Origin: Dallia pectoralis
Taxonomy: Eukaryota; Chordata; Actinopteri; Esociformes; Umbridae
Assembly: GCA_029465975.1 (NCBI GenBank)
Contig: CM055745.1
Coordinates: 12,498,312 to 12,562,311, forward strand
Length of the DNA: 64,000 nt
Reading direction: 5' to 3'
Shown piece after piece: positions 11,909-24,500 of the stretch. The stretch's first letter is position 1. Every line of letters begins with the position of its first letter. The translations under genes were made by a program, and so were the position numbers. The notes beneath the pieces are model-generated. The model was not told the origin of the DNA. It saw only the letters and a list, made by a program, of their open reading frames with translations, and did no database searches.

Positions 11909-14056
11909 GTAAAAAGGGCTTTATAAAATATATGTGATTCATTATTATGTGTCATTGCTATTTGTTCATATTTACCTGGGATGCCAGTGATTCTGAAGGG
12001 CTCTATTAAATATATGTGATTCATTATTATGTGTCATTGCAATTTGTTCATATTTACCTGGGATGCCAGTAATTCTGAAGGACTCTATTAAATATATGTG
12101 ATTCATTATTATGTGTCATTGCTATTTGTTCATATTTACCTGGGATGCCAGTAATTCTGAAGGACTCTATTAAATATATGTGATTCATTATTATGTGTCA
12201 TTGCTATTTGTTTATATTTACCTGGGATGCCAGTAATTCTGAAGGACTCTATTAAATATATGTGATTCATTATTATGTGTCATTGCTATTTGTTTATATT
12301 TACCTGGGATGCCAGTGATTCAGAAGGGCTCTATTAAATATATGTGATTCATTAATATGTGCCTTTGCTATTTGTTTATATTTACCTGGGGTGCCAGTGA
12401 TTCAGAAGGACTCTATTAAATATATGTGATTCATTATTATGTGTCATTGCTATTTGTTCATATTTACCTGGGATGCCAGTAATTCTGAAGGACTCTATTA
12501 AATATATGTGATTCATTAATATGTGTCATTGCTATTTGTTCATATTTACCTGGGATGCCAGTAATTCTGAAGGACTCTATTAAATATATGTGATTCATTA
12601 TTATGTGTCATTGCTATTTGTTCATATTTACCTGGGATGCCAGTGATTCAGAAGGGCTCTATTAAATATATGTGATTCATTATTATGTGTCATTGCTATT
12701 TGTTCATATTTACCTGGGATGCCAGTGATTCAGAAGGGCTCTATTAAATATATGTGATTCATTAATATGTGTCATTGCTATTTGTTTATATTTAGCTGGG
12801 ATGCCAGTAATTCTGAAGGACTCTATTAAATATATGTGATTCATTATTATGTGTCATTGCTATTTGTTTATATTTACCTGGGATGCCAGTGATTCAGAAG
12901 GGCTCTATTAAATATATGTGATTCATTAATATGTGTCATTGCTATTTGTTCATATTTACCTGGGATGCCAGTGATTCAGAAGGGCTCTATTAAATATATG
13001 TGATTCATTAATATGTGTCATTGCTATTTGTTCATATTTACCTGGGATGCCAGTGATTCAGAAGGGCTCTATTAAATATATGTGATTCATTATTATGTGT
13101 CATTGCTATTTGTTTATATTTACCTGGGATGCCAGTGATTCAGATGGGCTCTATTAAATATATGTGATTCATTATTATGTGTCATTGCTATTTGTTTATA
13201 TTTACCTGGGATGCCAGTAATTCTGAAGGGCTCTATTAAATATATGTGATTCATTAATATGTGTCATTGCTATTTGTTCATATTTACCTGGGATGCCAGT
13301 AATTCTGAAGGACTCTATTAAATATATGTGATTCATTAATATGTGTCTTTGCTATTTGTTTATATTTACCTGGGGTGCCAGTGATTCAGAAGGGCTCTAT
13401 TAAATATATGTGATTCATTATTATGTGTCATTGCTATTTGTTCATATTTACCTGGGATGCCAGTAATTCTGAAGGACTCTATTAAATATATGTGATTCAT
13501 TAATATGTGTCATTGCTATTTGTTCATATTTACCTGGGATGCCAGTAATTCTGAAGGACTCTATTAAATATATGTGATTCATTATTATGTGTCATTGCTA
13601 TTTGTTCATATTTACCTGGGGTGCCAGTGATTCTGAAGGACTCTATTAAATATATGTGATTCATTATTATGTGTCATTGCTATTTGTTTATATTTACCTG
13701 GGGTGCCAGTGATTCTGAAGGGCTCTATTAAATATATGTGATTCATTAATATGTGTCATTGCTATTTGTTCATATTTACCTGGGATGCCAGTAATTCTGA
13801 AGGACTCTATTAAATATATGTGATTCATTAATATGTGTCATTGCTATTTGTTCATATTTACCTGGGATGCCAGTAATTCTGAAGGACTCTATTAAATATA
13901 TGTGATTCATTAATATGTGTCATTGCTATTTGTTCATATTTACCTGGGATGCCAGTAATTCTGAAGGGCTCTATTAAATATATGTGATTCATTATTATGT
14001 GTCATTGCTATTTGTTCATATTTACCTGGGATGCCAGTGATTCTGAAGGGCTCTAT
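11909..14056. repeat. 82-bp tandem array, about 26 copies
   Basis: The unit contains CTCTATTAAATATATGTGAT, TATGTGTCATTGCTATTTGT and ACCTGGGATGCCAGT; TCATTATTATG and TCATTAATATG forms alternate. The first unit opens GTGTAAAAAGGGCTTTATAA, which matches the 3' tail of CR1/Rex1-type LINEs (the reverse complement of 47010-47035). The array therefore appears to have grown from a LINE tail. Its right end lies 1.4 kb upstream of the etnk2 start codon. Confidence 0.95.
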
Positions 14057-15433
14057 GTGGGCCACCTTTGCATCATGTTTGTGTTGTCATAACAGAGGTG
14101 CTGGGGCTAAACCGTGGCCCAATGTAACATCTGAGTCAGAATATTTTATGAACAAGGCAACTCGGGGTCAGAGGCGTAGGAGGCAACGGATGAAAAAAAA
14201 ATAGCTAACAGAATGTGTCATTTTTAAAAGCAATATTAATTTAGTATTTTATGGATTATTTTGAGAACCACTCGTTTTAGAGTTTGTTTTATAATACGGT
14301 TGTATGGTATGTTGTAATGTTATGTTATCCACTCTCTCATTTTTAAATGTATAATCAGTTGTATTATGAGATAAACAACCAAAGGATTTGTGTGCTCTTT
14401 AACAAAAAAGGTATTTTCCCGAAACGATACACGTGATTGACCTATACACGCTTTAAATCATTCTGGGCTCAAAACCAACCAGTTTAGTCATTTGGTAACT
14501 CAATAGAGGTTAAACAGTAGACAGAATAGCTGTTGTTTTTTCACACAGCCAGTTGGTGAATAATCCAGCATGTTGGTGGTTCGTTTGTATGAGAAAACAT
14601 TTAACCATTGGTAGTGTTACCTTAGCAGTGTGGTATTACTATGTTGTTTTCAGAGTGCCAGACTTATTTAGGGGGAATTTTTGATGACATCAACCACCAA
14701 TGACAAAAAAGCTATTGTTCTTAAATATGTACACTGAATTATTTGTGAATTACATATCCCTAGTCCGAACGAATATCCTTGTTTGCACATCCCAACATCG
14801 AGATATAATGTATTATTTAAATTTTACATCACTGAGACATGATGTATGTAATAAATACTTTGGATGCGCTGAGACTATTGATGAACTCGTCCAGATGACA
14901 CTAGTTGGTGTCAGTCTATTACAACCATACCACTGAACAGAGGATGCAGAATGACATTTACTCTCACGAGAGACCCAAAGTGCCCGAAAACAAAGTCTAT
15001 GACAGCTAGAACTCCAATCTTCCAATCGGATCGTCTCTAAAATCCACTAATGATAACCTAGCAACAAAGACATCTAAACATGTTATGTTATTTGTGCTTT
15101 GTTAAGGCTTTGCTCTAGTGTCTGAAAATAAAATGGTTAATGTGTAACGCCCGTAAAAAAACCTCAATCCGAAGGTTTGGGATTGCCCTGTCCGAACATT
15201 GCCCCGGGAAAAGCCAGCTGGCGTGGAATCTTTGTGAACACAAAGCTTGACAGATAGGTGACGCTGTGTTGCACTTGTAATGACAGGTTGACTGTGCATT
15301 GACTTAATTGGACAACACACTGGGCACTCACTACTACCGCTTGGTTGATACACTACTGAACTAGATTAGGCTTACAACCACTGAGCGAATTTCAGACCCT
15401 GACCGTGCTGAGCTGTTCGCCTGCTGAGTGATC
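14057..15433 (+). other. Upstream flank of etnk2 (5' UTR and promoter expected here)
   Basis: This is the only non-repetitive DNA directly upstream of exon 1. No clear TATA box or CpG-rich core was found near the start codon. Short open frames (14700-14936, 15102-15353) show no domains. The 5' UTR end cannot be placed from sequence alone. Confidence 0.4.
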
Positions 15434-15565
15434 ATGGATGTTGGAGCCAGGGGTCAGCTTCTGCACCTAGATGTCTGTGTGGACGAGACCACGTCTTGCG
15501 GCGGAGTCCTGGAGCTCCTCAGAAGACTACGGCCCCATTGGAAACCAGAGGACATCAAGATGAAG
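15434..15565 (+). CDS. etnk2: etnk2 exon 1 (residues 1-44, initiator exon)
   Basis: ATG at 15434 opens a 44-codon exon ending IKMK; RPHWKPED just before the end matches the conserved start of the kinase fold. The Met is preceded by GATC, with G at +4, an acceptable Kozak context. The exon ends AAG followed by GCAAGT at 15566, a GC-AG type donor. No GT donor nearby keeps the frame into exon 2. The N-terminal tail before the RPHWKP motif is short compared with mammalian ETNK2, so an upstream alternative first exon cannot be excluded. Confidence 0.8.
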
Positions 15566-18500
15566 GCAAGTGATTGGGATGGAGGTATCATTGCAAAGTT
15601 GGCACATCAGTACAACAGTAGACGGAAATTGACAGAACGTGAACAAGTATATCATAACAGCTTTATTTTATGCAGTGATTTTGGTTTAACAACATTTTAA
15701 GTAACTATATGTGACAAGTGGTCTAGTTTTCCCTTGAGAAGCTACTTATTTAGCATAAAATCTTCAACATGTTTAATTAAGATTCCTTTTAAACCTCAAC
15801 CAGACAACTTCTCAACCAGACAACTTCTGTCGTTAGCATTTACATCAAAGAAACCATACATATCACAATAGAAAAATGTCTGTCCTCTACGATCTTAGTT
15901 TGTCTTAAGGGCATCACTCTATTGGTGAGTGCAAACAGTGGGCCAATCTCCCAGAGAAATAGGGTCTGTGTTTGTCCTGGTCACAATGGAGAGACACAGT
16001 GACCTCTCCATCTAGTTTAAGCACACAATGAATAAAAGCTTGGCTAACCCCCAGAGTTCTGGTTCACATATTGTGTCTGTCGGCATGTGCGGACAAAAAA
16101 GATACAATCCTCGATCATTTGGACAAAGCCGATCAGAATGAAGGTGTACGTGTACTAGATTAGAATAAAGGTGTGCGTGTACTAGATCAGAATAAAGGTG
16201 TGCGTGTACTAGATCCGAATAACGGTGTACCTGTACTAGATCAGAATAAAGGTGTACGTGTACTAGATCAGAATAAAGGTGTACGTGTACTAGATCAGAA
16301 TAAAGGTGTACGTGTACTAGATCAGAATAAAGGTGTACGTGTACTAGATCAGAATAAAGGTGTACGTGTACTAGATTAGAATAAAGGTGTACTAGATCAG
16401 AATAAAGGTGTGCGTGTACTAGATCAGAATAAAGGTGTGCGTGTACTAGATCAGAATAAATACGTGTACTAGATCAGAATAAAGGTGCGTGTACTAGATC
16501 AGAATAAAGGTGTACGTGTACTAGATCAGAATAAAGGTGTACGTGTACTAGATCAGAATAAAGGTGTACGTGTACTAGATCAGAATAAAGGTGTACGTGT
16601 ACTAGATCAGAATAAAGGTGTACGTGTACTAGATCAGAATAAAGGTGTACGTGTACTAGATCAGAATAAAGGTGTACGTGTACTAGATCAGAATAAAGGT
16701 GTACGTGTACTAGATCAGAATAAAGGTGTACGTGTACTAGATCAGAATAAAGGTGTACGTGTACTAGATCAGAATAAAGGTGTACGTGTACTAGATCAGA
16801 ATAAAGGTGTACGTGTACTAGATCAGAATAAAGGTGTACGTGTACTAGATCAGAATAAAGGTGTACGTGTACTAGATCAGAATAAAGGTGTACGTGTACT
16901 AGATCAGAATAAAGGTGTACGTGTACTAGATCAGAATAAAGGTGTACGTGTACTAGATCAGAATAAAGGTGTGCGTGTACTAGATCAGAATAAAGGTGTA
17001 CGTGTACTAGATCAGAATAAAGATGTACGTGTACTAGATCAGAATAAAGGTGTACGTGTACTAGATCAGAATAAAGGTGTACGTGTACTAGATCAGAATA
17101 AAGGTGTACGTGTACTAGATCAGAATAAAGGTGTACGTGTACTAGATCAGAATAAAGGTGTATGTGTACTAGATCAGAATAAAGGTGTACGTGTACTAGA
17201 TCAGAATAAGGTGTGTACGTGTACTAGATCAGAATAAAGGTGTACGTGTACTAGATCAGAATAAAGGTGTACGTGTACTAGATCAGAATAAAGGTGTACG
17301 TGTACTAGATCAGAATAAAGGTGTACGTGTACTAGATCAGAATAAAGGTGTACGTGTACTAGATCAGAATAAAGGTGTACAGTGTACTAGATCAGAATAA
17401 AGGTGTACGTGTACTAGATCAGAATAAAGGTGTACGTGTACTAGATCAGAATAAGAATGTATGTGTACTAGATCAGAATAAAGGTGTACGTGTACTAGAT
17501 CAGAATAAAACGTGTACTAGATCAGAATAAAGGTGTGTACTAGATCAGAATGTACTAGATCAGAATAAAGGTGTACGTGTACTAGATCAGAATAAAGGTG
17601 TACGTGTACTAGATCAGAATAAAGGTGTACGTGTACTAGATCAGAATAAAGGTGTACGTGTACTAGATCAGAATAAAAAGGTCAGTACGTGTACTAGATC
17701 AGAATAAAGGTAGATCAGACGTGTACTAGATCAGAATAAAGGTGTACGTGTACTAGATCAGAATAAAGTGTGTACGTGTACTAGATCAGAATACAGACGT
17801 GTACTAGATCAGAATAAAGGTGTAGGTGTACTAGATCAGAATAAAGGTGTACGTGTACTAGATCAGAATAAAGGTGTACGTGTACTAGTTCAGAATAAAT
17901 GTACGTGTACTAGATCAGAATAAAGGTGTAGTACTAGATCAGAATAAAGGTGTACGTGTACTAGATCAGAATAAAGGTGTACGTGTACTAGATCAGAATA
18001 AAGGTGTAGGTGTACTAGATCAGAATAAAGGTGTACATGTACTAGATCAGAATAAAGGTTGAACGTGTACTAGATCAGAATAAAGGTGTACGTGTACTAG
18101 ATCAGAATAAAGTGTACTAGATCAGAATAAAGGTGTACGTGTACTAGATCAGAATAAAATGTACGTGTACTAGATCAGAATAAAGGTGTACGTGTACTAG
18201 ATCAGAATAAAGGTGTACGTGTACTAGATCAGAATAAAGATCAGAAAAAAAGGTGTACGTGTACTAGATCAGAATAAAGGTGTACGTGTACTAGATCAGA
18301 ATAAAGGTGTACGTGTACTAGATCAGAATAATGGTGTACTAGATCAGAATAAAGGTGTACGTGTACTAGATCAGAATAAAGGTGTACGTGTACTAGATCA
18401 GAATAAATGTGTACGTGTACTAGATCAGAATAAAGGTGTACTTGTACTAGATCAGAATAAAGGTGTACGTGTACTAGATCAGTATAAAGGTGTACGTGTA

Positions 18501-21500
18501 CTAGATCAGAATAAAGGTGTACGTGTACTAGATCAGAATAAAGGTGTGCATGTACTAGATCAGAATAAAGATGTACGTGTACTAGATCAGAATAAAGGTG
18601 TACGTGTACTAGTTCAGAATAAATGTGTACTAGATCAGAATAAAGGTGTACGTGTACTAGATCAGAATAAAGGTGTGCGTGTACTAGATCAGAATAAAGG
18701 TGTACGTGTACTAGATCAGAATAAAGGTGTTGTTATTGCAGCAAAAGGTGGTTCTACCAAATTTTTATCTGTGGGTGTTGAATATGCTACATATCCACAT
18801 TTCTTAGATTTATTTCCCAAAATAAGACCGGTGTCACCTCACAGTCACCATACAGAAGGTTAGTAACAGTTTCAGTGTCTTCAAATGAAATATTTAACGG
18901 AAACAAAATGTTTGTGCACCATTTGAGAGAAGGTGTTGTACTTCCCAATAAACTACCCCAAATCTCTGAAAATTTACATCACAAACTTGGGACAACTTGT
19001 TTTAGTTAAATAACACTGACAAAGGCAGATTCTAGCTAACAACCGTCAAACAGAGGGTCTGTGAAGTCATGTTCAATGGCTTTATGTGAAATAACATGTT
19101 ACAGCTTTGATTTCCTGCACATACACACCAGGCCAGTCGGATGACAAAAGCCTGCAATATTTGAACCAACTATCTTGTGTTAGCTGTGGTGTGTTTGTTT
19201 AAGTGGATCTCAATTCAGCACTATGAATACTTGATCAAATGTCAAGACAGCCATGTTTGTTCTCTACTGCACTCCATTAACATTGTGTTACATGCTGCCT
19301 CTTCTGGGTTTGGACTGACCTTAAGGGACACTGGGACTGAATAGAAACAAACTTGCAATGATCGTCTCTTGCTAGCAAACACGAACCGTCGCAGACTGCA
19401 GTCCAAAGACCTGTGCTGTGTGTGGAGTTTCTGATTTGTTGACTGTGTCATCCACTATAAAGCAAATGAGAGTTATGCAATTGCTTTAAACAGGAATGTA
19501 TGACAATGTTAGAATATACATGTTTGTTCTGTTAAATCCCCCAAAACAGGGCAGTAGCAATACATGGTTGCAAGTGACGATCATTACCACTCGTCTACTC
19601 CATCAACGCTATGCTGAAAATGTTGTCTTGTGTTAAGATGTTCACTGAGGGCATCACCAACCAGCTGGTGGGTTGTTACGTGGGCTCCCTCCAGGAGTCG
19701 GAGGTCGTGCTGGTACGCGTGTACGGGAAGATGACCGAGCTCTACGTGGACCGGGAGAGGGAGTTAGAGATGTTCAAGATACTGCACGCTCACAACTGCG
19801 GCCCTCAGATATACTGCAGCTTTCAGAATGGCATCTGCTACGAGTTTGTGAGGGGGAACGTGTTGGAGGACTCACTGCTTACACAGCCAGCCATCTACAG
19901 GTAACTGTCCAAAGTTATAGCTGTAAACATGCATACAGAACAGATCAGGAACAAAAGTCCTTGATGGGTGGATTTTAATAGAAAATAAAAGCTGACGCGA
20001 CACAGACACATTGAGAATATAACCAAAATGGAAATATATCCCCTGGTTCTTCATTGCGTGTTGCACGTAAGAAAATTAAATAAAACAACTAAGGGTTTGA
20101 AAATCAAACATTTCTAAAGCCCAGTTATTTATTATGTTCAGCACAATATACTGTTAATTGGGTTCATTTTATGTGCGGAACCACTAAAACCACAGCTAAG
20201 ACAGACAAGTCAAGCCAGAAGAGCAACAGAGGAACGCATTAGAGAACCTACAGAGGAACGCATTAGAGAACCTACAGAGGAACGCTTTAGAGAAGCTACA
20301 GAGGAACGCATTAGAGAAGCTACAGAGGAACGCATTAGAGAACCTACAGAGGAACGCATTAGAGAACCTACAGAGGAACGCTTTAGAGAAGCTACAGAGG
20401 AACGCTTTAGAGGAAATAGCTTGTAGTCGTTTTCTTCATTAGCAAGATAAGCCAGCATCATGGCATGCTGTTGGCAATGTTTCAATTCCCACTTTGTGCA
20501 CAATTGATAGAAATTTTTTTGACGCAGGAATTATTAAATGCATCGATGTAAATATAGAGTTGGGTGATGTTCCCATTAATTTAATGAAAAAAAATGCAAT
20601 GTGATGAAAAGTTCATGATTTACTGGGGTAATAATAATTTCTGGTTCAGTAGCATTCAAAAATCACGTGAATCTTAGAATTCACCCAAGCATGACTAGAA
20701 CATCTGCGACCATTGACCGTATGAAAGTGACCTATAGTCCAGACCTACACACAAAACAGGAAAACACACACTCTATCCAAATGGCTACATTACAATTTTG
20801 TATGGTCAAACAATGCAAGCAAGTTGTAATTACATGCTTAGAATTCAATCGTCGCCCCCAAAGAATCAGACCGGGTTCCACTTCATGAAATATGTTGTTT
20901 TGAATTGTAGCAAATGGCATTAAACATTTTTTTTCCAATAAATCTGCATAAATAATGTGTTTTCTCATAATAAAATATATATTTTATGAACTAAGTCTAT
21001 ACCACAACAAAATGTAAAGAATGTTAAGAGGTGAATATTTACGGATGGTTGGCTACTGTATGTGCATCATTTAAGTTAAAAAAATAAAATATGTATCTTT
21101 TTATTTTATTATTATTTCCCTCTGTAAAGCACATTGATTTGCTTCTATGTATGAATTGTGCTATACAAATAAACTTCCTTGCTTGCTAAAATGTGTAATA
21201 ATTAGGAAGGGCTAGAAAATACATTTAAACAATTGTTATGATGGGGTGTGATTGTTGACCTATTATTTAACTTTAGGAGAAAAACGAATACCCCGAATTA
21301 AAGCAGAAAATGTCACTTACAAAGATTATTCTCAAAATGTCCGATGTACAATTTTTTTTGGATCCTCCTGGTTTTAGAAGCACAGTCATGTCAGTGTGCC
21401 TGTGGTCTAAGGGATTTATAAATGGACAAAATAATGAATATCGAGTTACATGTTTAACAACTGTCTCTATCCCAAGGTGAGACCAATCAATTAAATGTAT

Positions 21501-24500
21501 TTTTCTCCTGTAGATTGATTGCAACCGAAATGGGAAAAATTCACTCAATCAAGCTTGAATATGATAATCCGACTGACAATGTTTTGTGGAAGAAGATGTC
21601 TCAATTTCTCAGACTTGTCCAGAATGCTCATGGCAACACGACAGAACCACAAAGGTGAGTGAATAGATGTGTTAATTTCATTTAAGTCTATTAATCTATC
21701 AAAGGTGAGTGAATAGATGTGTTCATTTCATTTAAGTCTATTAATCTATCAAAGGTGAGTGAATAGATGTGTTCATTTCATTTAAGTCTATTATTCTATT
21801 TGTTTTGTTGATGATGAAATTGACATAGTTCAGTTGATGTTCACTGAAGTCTTAATCATTTACACTGTATTTACTGTCGTATTCACTGTCGTCATACGTG
21901 CACGTCGTATAGCCATGTGGGAACATGAAAACTAACAGCAGTGATTGGCCTATGCAATAGGAGGGGGAGTTTTGCCTGACAGAATGACATTGTGGGTTTT
22001 TTTGCAGGGGTCTCAAGGTGAAAGGTTAGAGGTCACATTCAGACAGTACAAAGAAAACCAGACATTAACTCGGTTTCCTCAAATACTCTGCCTTATCAGC
22101 CAAATGTTCAACATTGTTTTAGTTTGCTGCGAGGGGTCGGAAGTCCATGCAAACTAGAGTCCAACTAGAGTCACAAAGAAATGGTCTGCTTTAGCTCTTC
22201 AGATTAAAAGAACGTCACTAGATTAGTCTACAGTCTTCTTTCTGTTCTTTGTGTTTTGAAGGAAAAGGGCAAGGCAATTAGCCATGGAGTAGGTCATATA
22301 ATAAACAGAGATTGGGACATCTACGATATCTGAGAGGGAGTCACTAGCAGTCTTTATAAAAGGAGAATTTCACTTTTTCTGTTTCTAGACTTCTACAAGC
22401 TAAAATAAGTTAATGAGCCAACTATAATACACAACGTAGTTATCTAACACCAGACATTACAAAAGGCTGCTAATTTGAGCCATTGCTACCGGAAAAAAAC
22501 TAAAATTGAATAACAAAATGTGAATGGGATTTAAAGACACGTTATATTATATATATGTCGATTTTTATTTCAGTTAAAGGGGATTTGTTCAGAAAATAAA
22601 TATGTTCCCATTGATGTCGATAGCGGTGTGTACGTTTATAATGGCTCTTAACATAACATTTAACATTGGATCATAGTCGCATGGCCACTAAACTCATTTC
22701 AGAGTGAGGACCCATCAAAAATGAAGTCAGGGAAAGTAAACATGTCTTGTAACATTGGCAAGAGGAGGTTGTGTGATGTGACATAACACAGGGAGGGGTA
22801 ATTAATTTCATTAAGTATTACATGTAACAAACTTTTTTAATGAATATTACTCAAAAGCGGTCAATGGACATCTGTGGTGTTGTTTACGTTTTAGGCCATT
22901 TCATTAAAAACCAGGTTTCAACATTTTGCACCTTGCTTTATTTTGCCAGATCTCGTCACAGTTGCACCGCATTCTGGAGTCCAATAGATGGGGCTATATT
23001 GTGATACAATTTAAAGCTAGATTACATGATCTACAGTGAACTGTCTAATAAAATGATTTAGATAAATGCTGCAAAGCACATCCTTCTGCTACAGAAAGGC
23101 TAAACTAAAAGTTAGAACAGTGACTTCAGACGTTTAGATTATTATGGAAATGTATGATGACAAAGTATTAACAACAGTGCTGTATTTTTCACCCATCCAA
23201 ATCCTTTTTTGTAAGTCATCCCAAGTATGCAATAAAGATAAATGATATATAGGACATTAAACATTACCTGTAATTGAACAGTAATGCTACACATTTTAAA
23301 ATGTCTCTGCAACCAAGTTTTTCCTTATGTTTCGCCCAACAGGAAAGTGACATGAATTCATGTTGTTTCAGGTTTCATCTAATGCTTTTTTCAAAACCAA
23401 AGTAGGATGTTCTTAGATTGATAACATGGCATAACATATATGGGCCTTAGTCTAGCATGAAAGTCTTTACAAAGTTGAGCAAATTATAGAATATAGACAT
23501 TTTCTATTTTGTGGCATTAATGAGCCGAAAACAAATTTTGTTGTTTGATTGTTTGATATGATTGTGTTCCTGTGTACCCGCGGATTAAACCAACAGTGAT
23601 CTTGTCCGCCTCGTTTCTACAAAATAAAAGCTAAGAATGTAGGCAGAAAGCATTAAGACAACATGTACCTGGGTGGTGGCCTGGAGTGGTCCAGTGGTCT
23701 AACGATGTCTATAGACACACACATACTGCCTATATAGACACACACATACTGTCTATAGACACACACATACTGTCTATAGACACACACATACTGTCTATAG
23801 ACACACACATACTGCCTATATAGACACACACATACTGTCTATAGACACACACATACTGTCTATAGACACACACATCCTGCATATAGACACACACATACTG
23901 CATATAGACACACACATACTGCATATAGACACACACATACTGCATATAGACACACACATACTGTCTATAGACACACACACATACTGCCTATAGACACACA
24001 CATACTGCCTATAGACACACACATACTGCCTATAGACACACACATACTGCCTATAGACACACACATACTGCATATAGACACACACATACTGTCTATATAC
24101 ACACACATACTGCCTATAGACACACACATACTGCATATAGACACACACATACTGTCTATATACACACACATACTGCCTATATACACACACATACTGCCTA
24201 TAGACACACACATACTGTCTATAGACACACACATACTGCATATAGACACACACATACTGTCTATATACACACACATACTGCCTATAGACACACACATACT
24301 GCCTATAGACACACACATACTGTCTATAGACACACACATAGTGCATAAAGACACACACATACTGCCTATAGACACACACATACTGCATATAGACACACAC
24401 ATACTGTCTATAGACACACACATACTGCCTATAGACACACACATACTGCCTATAGACACACACATACTGTCTATATACACACACATACTGTCTATAGACA

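Noticed and set aside
15428..15433. GTG at 15428 as the etnk2 start
   Set aside because: An ATG two codons downstream (15434) is the natural eukaryotic start; GTG initiation is not expected.
15570..15571. GT at 15570 as the exon 1 donor
   Set aside because: Weak context (GTGATT) and it would shift the frame into exon 2; the GC donor five bases upstream keeps it.
16485..17237. 250-codon open frame of VLDQNKGVR repeats
   Set aside because: Product of a 27-bp minisatellite in intron 1; it ends where the first indel shifts the frame.
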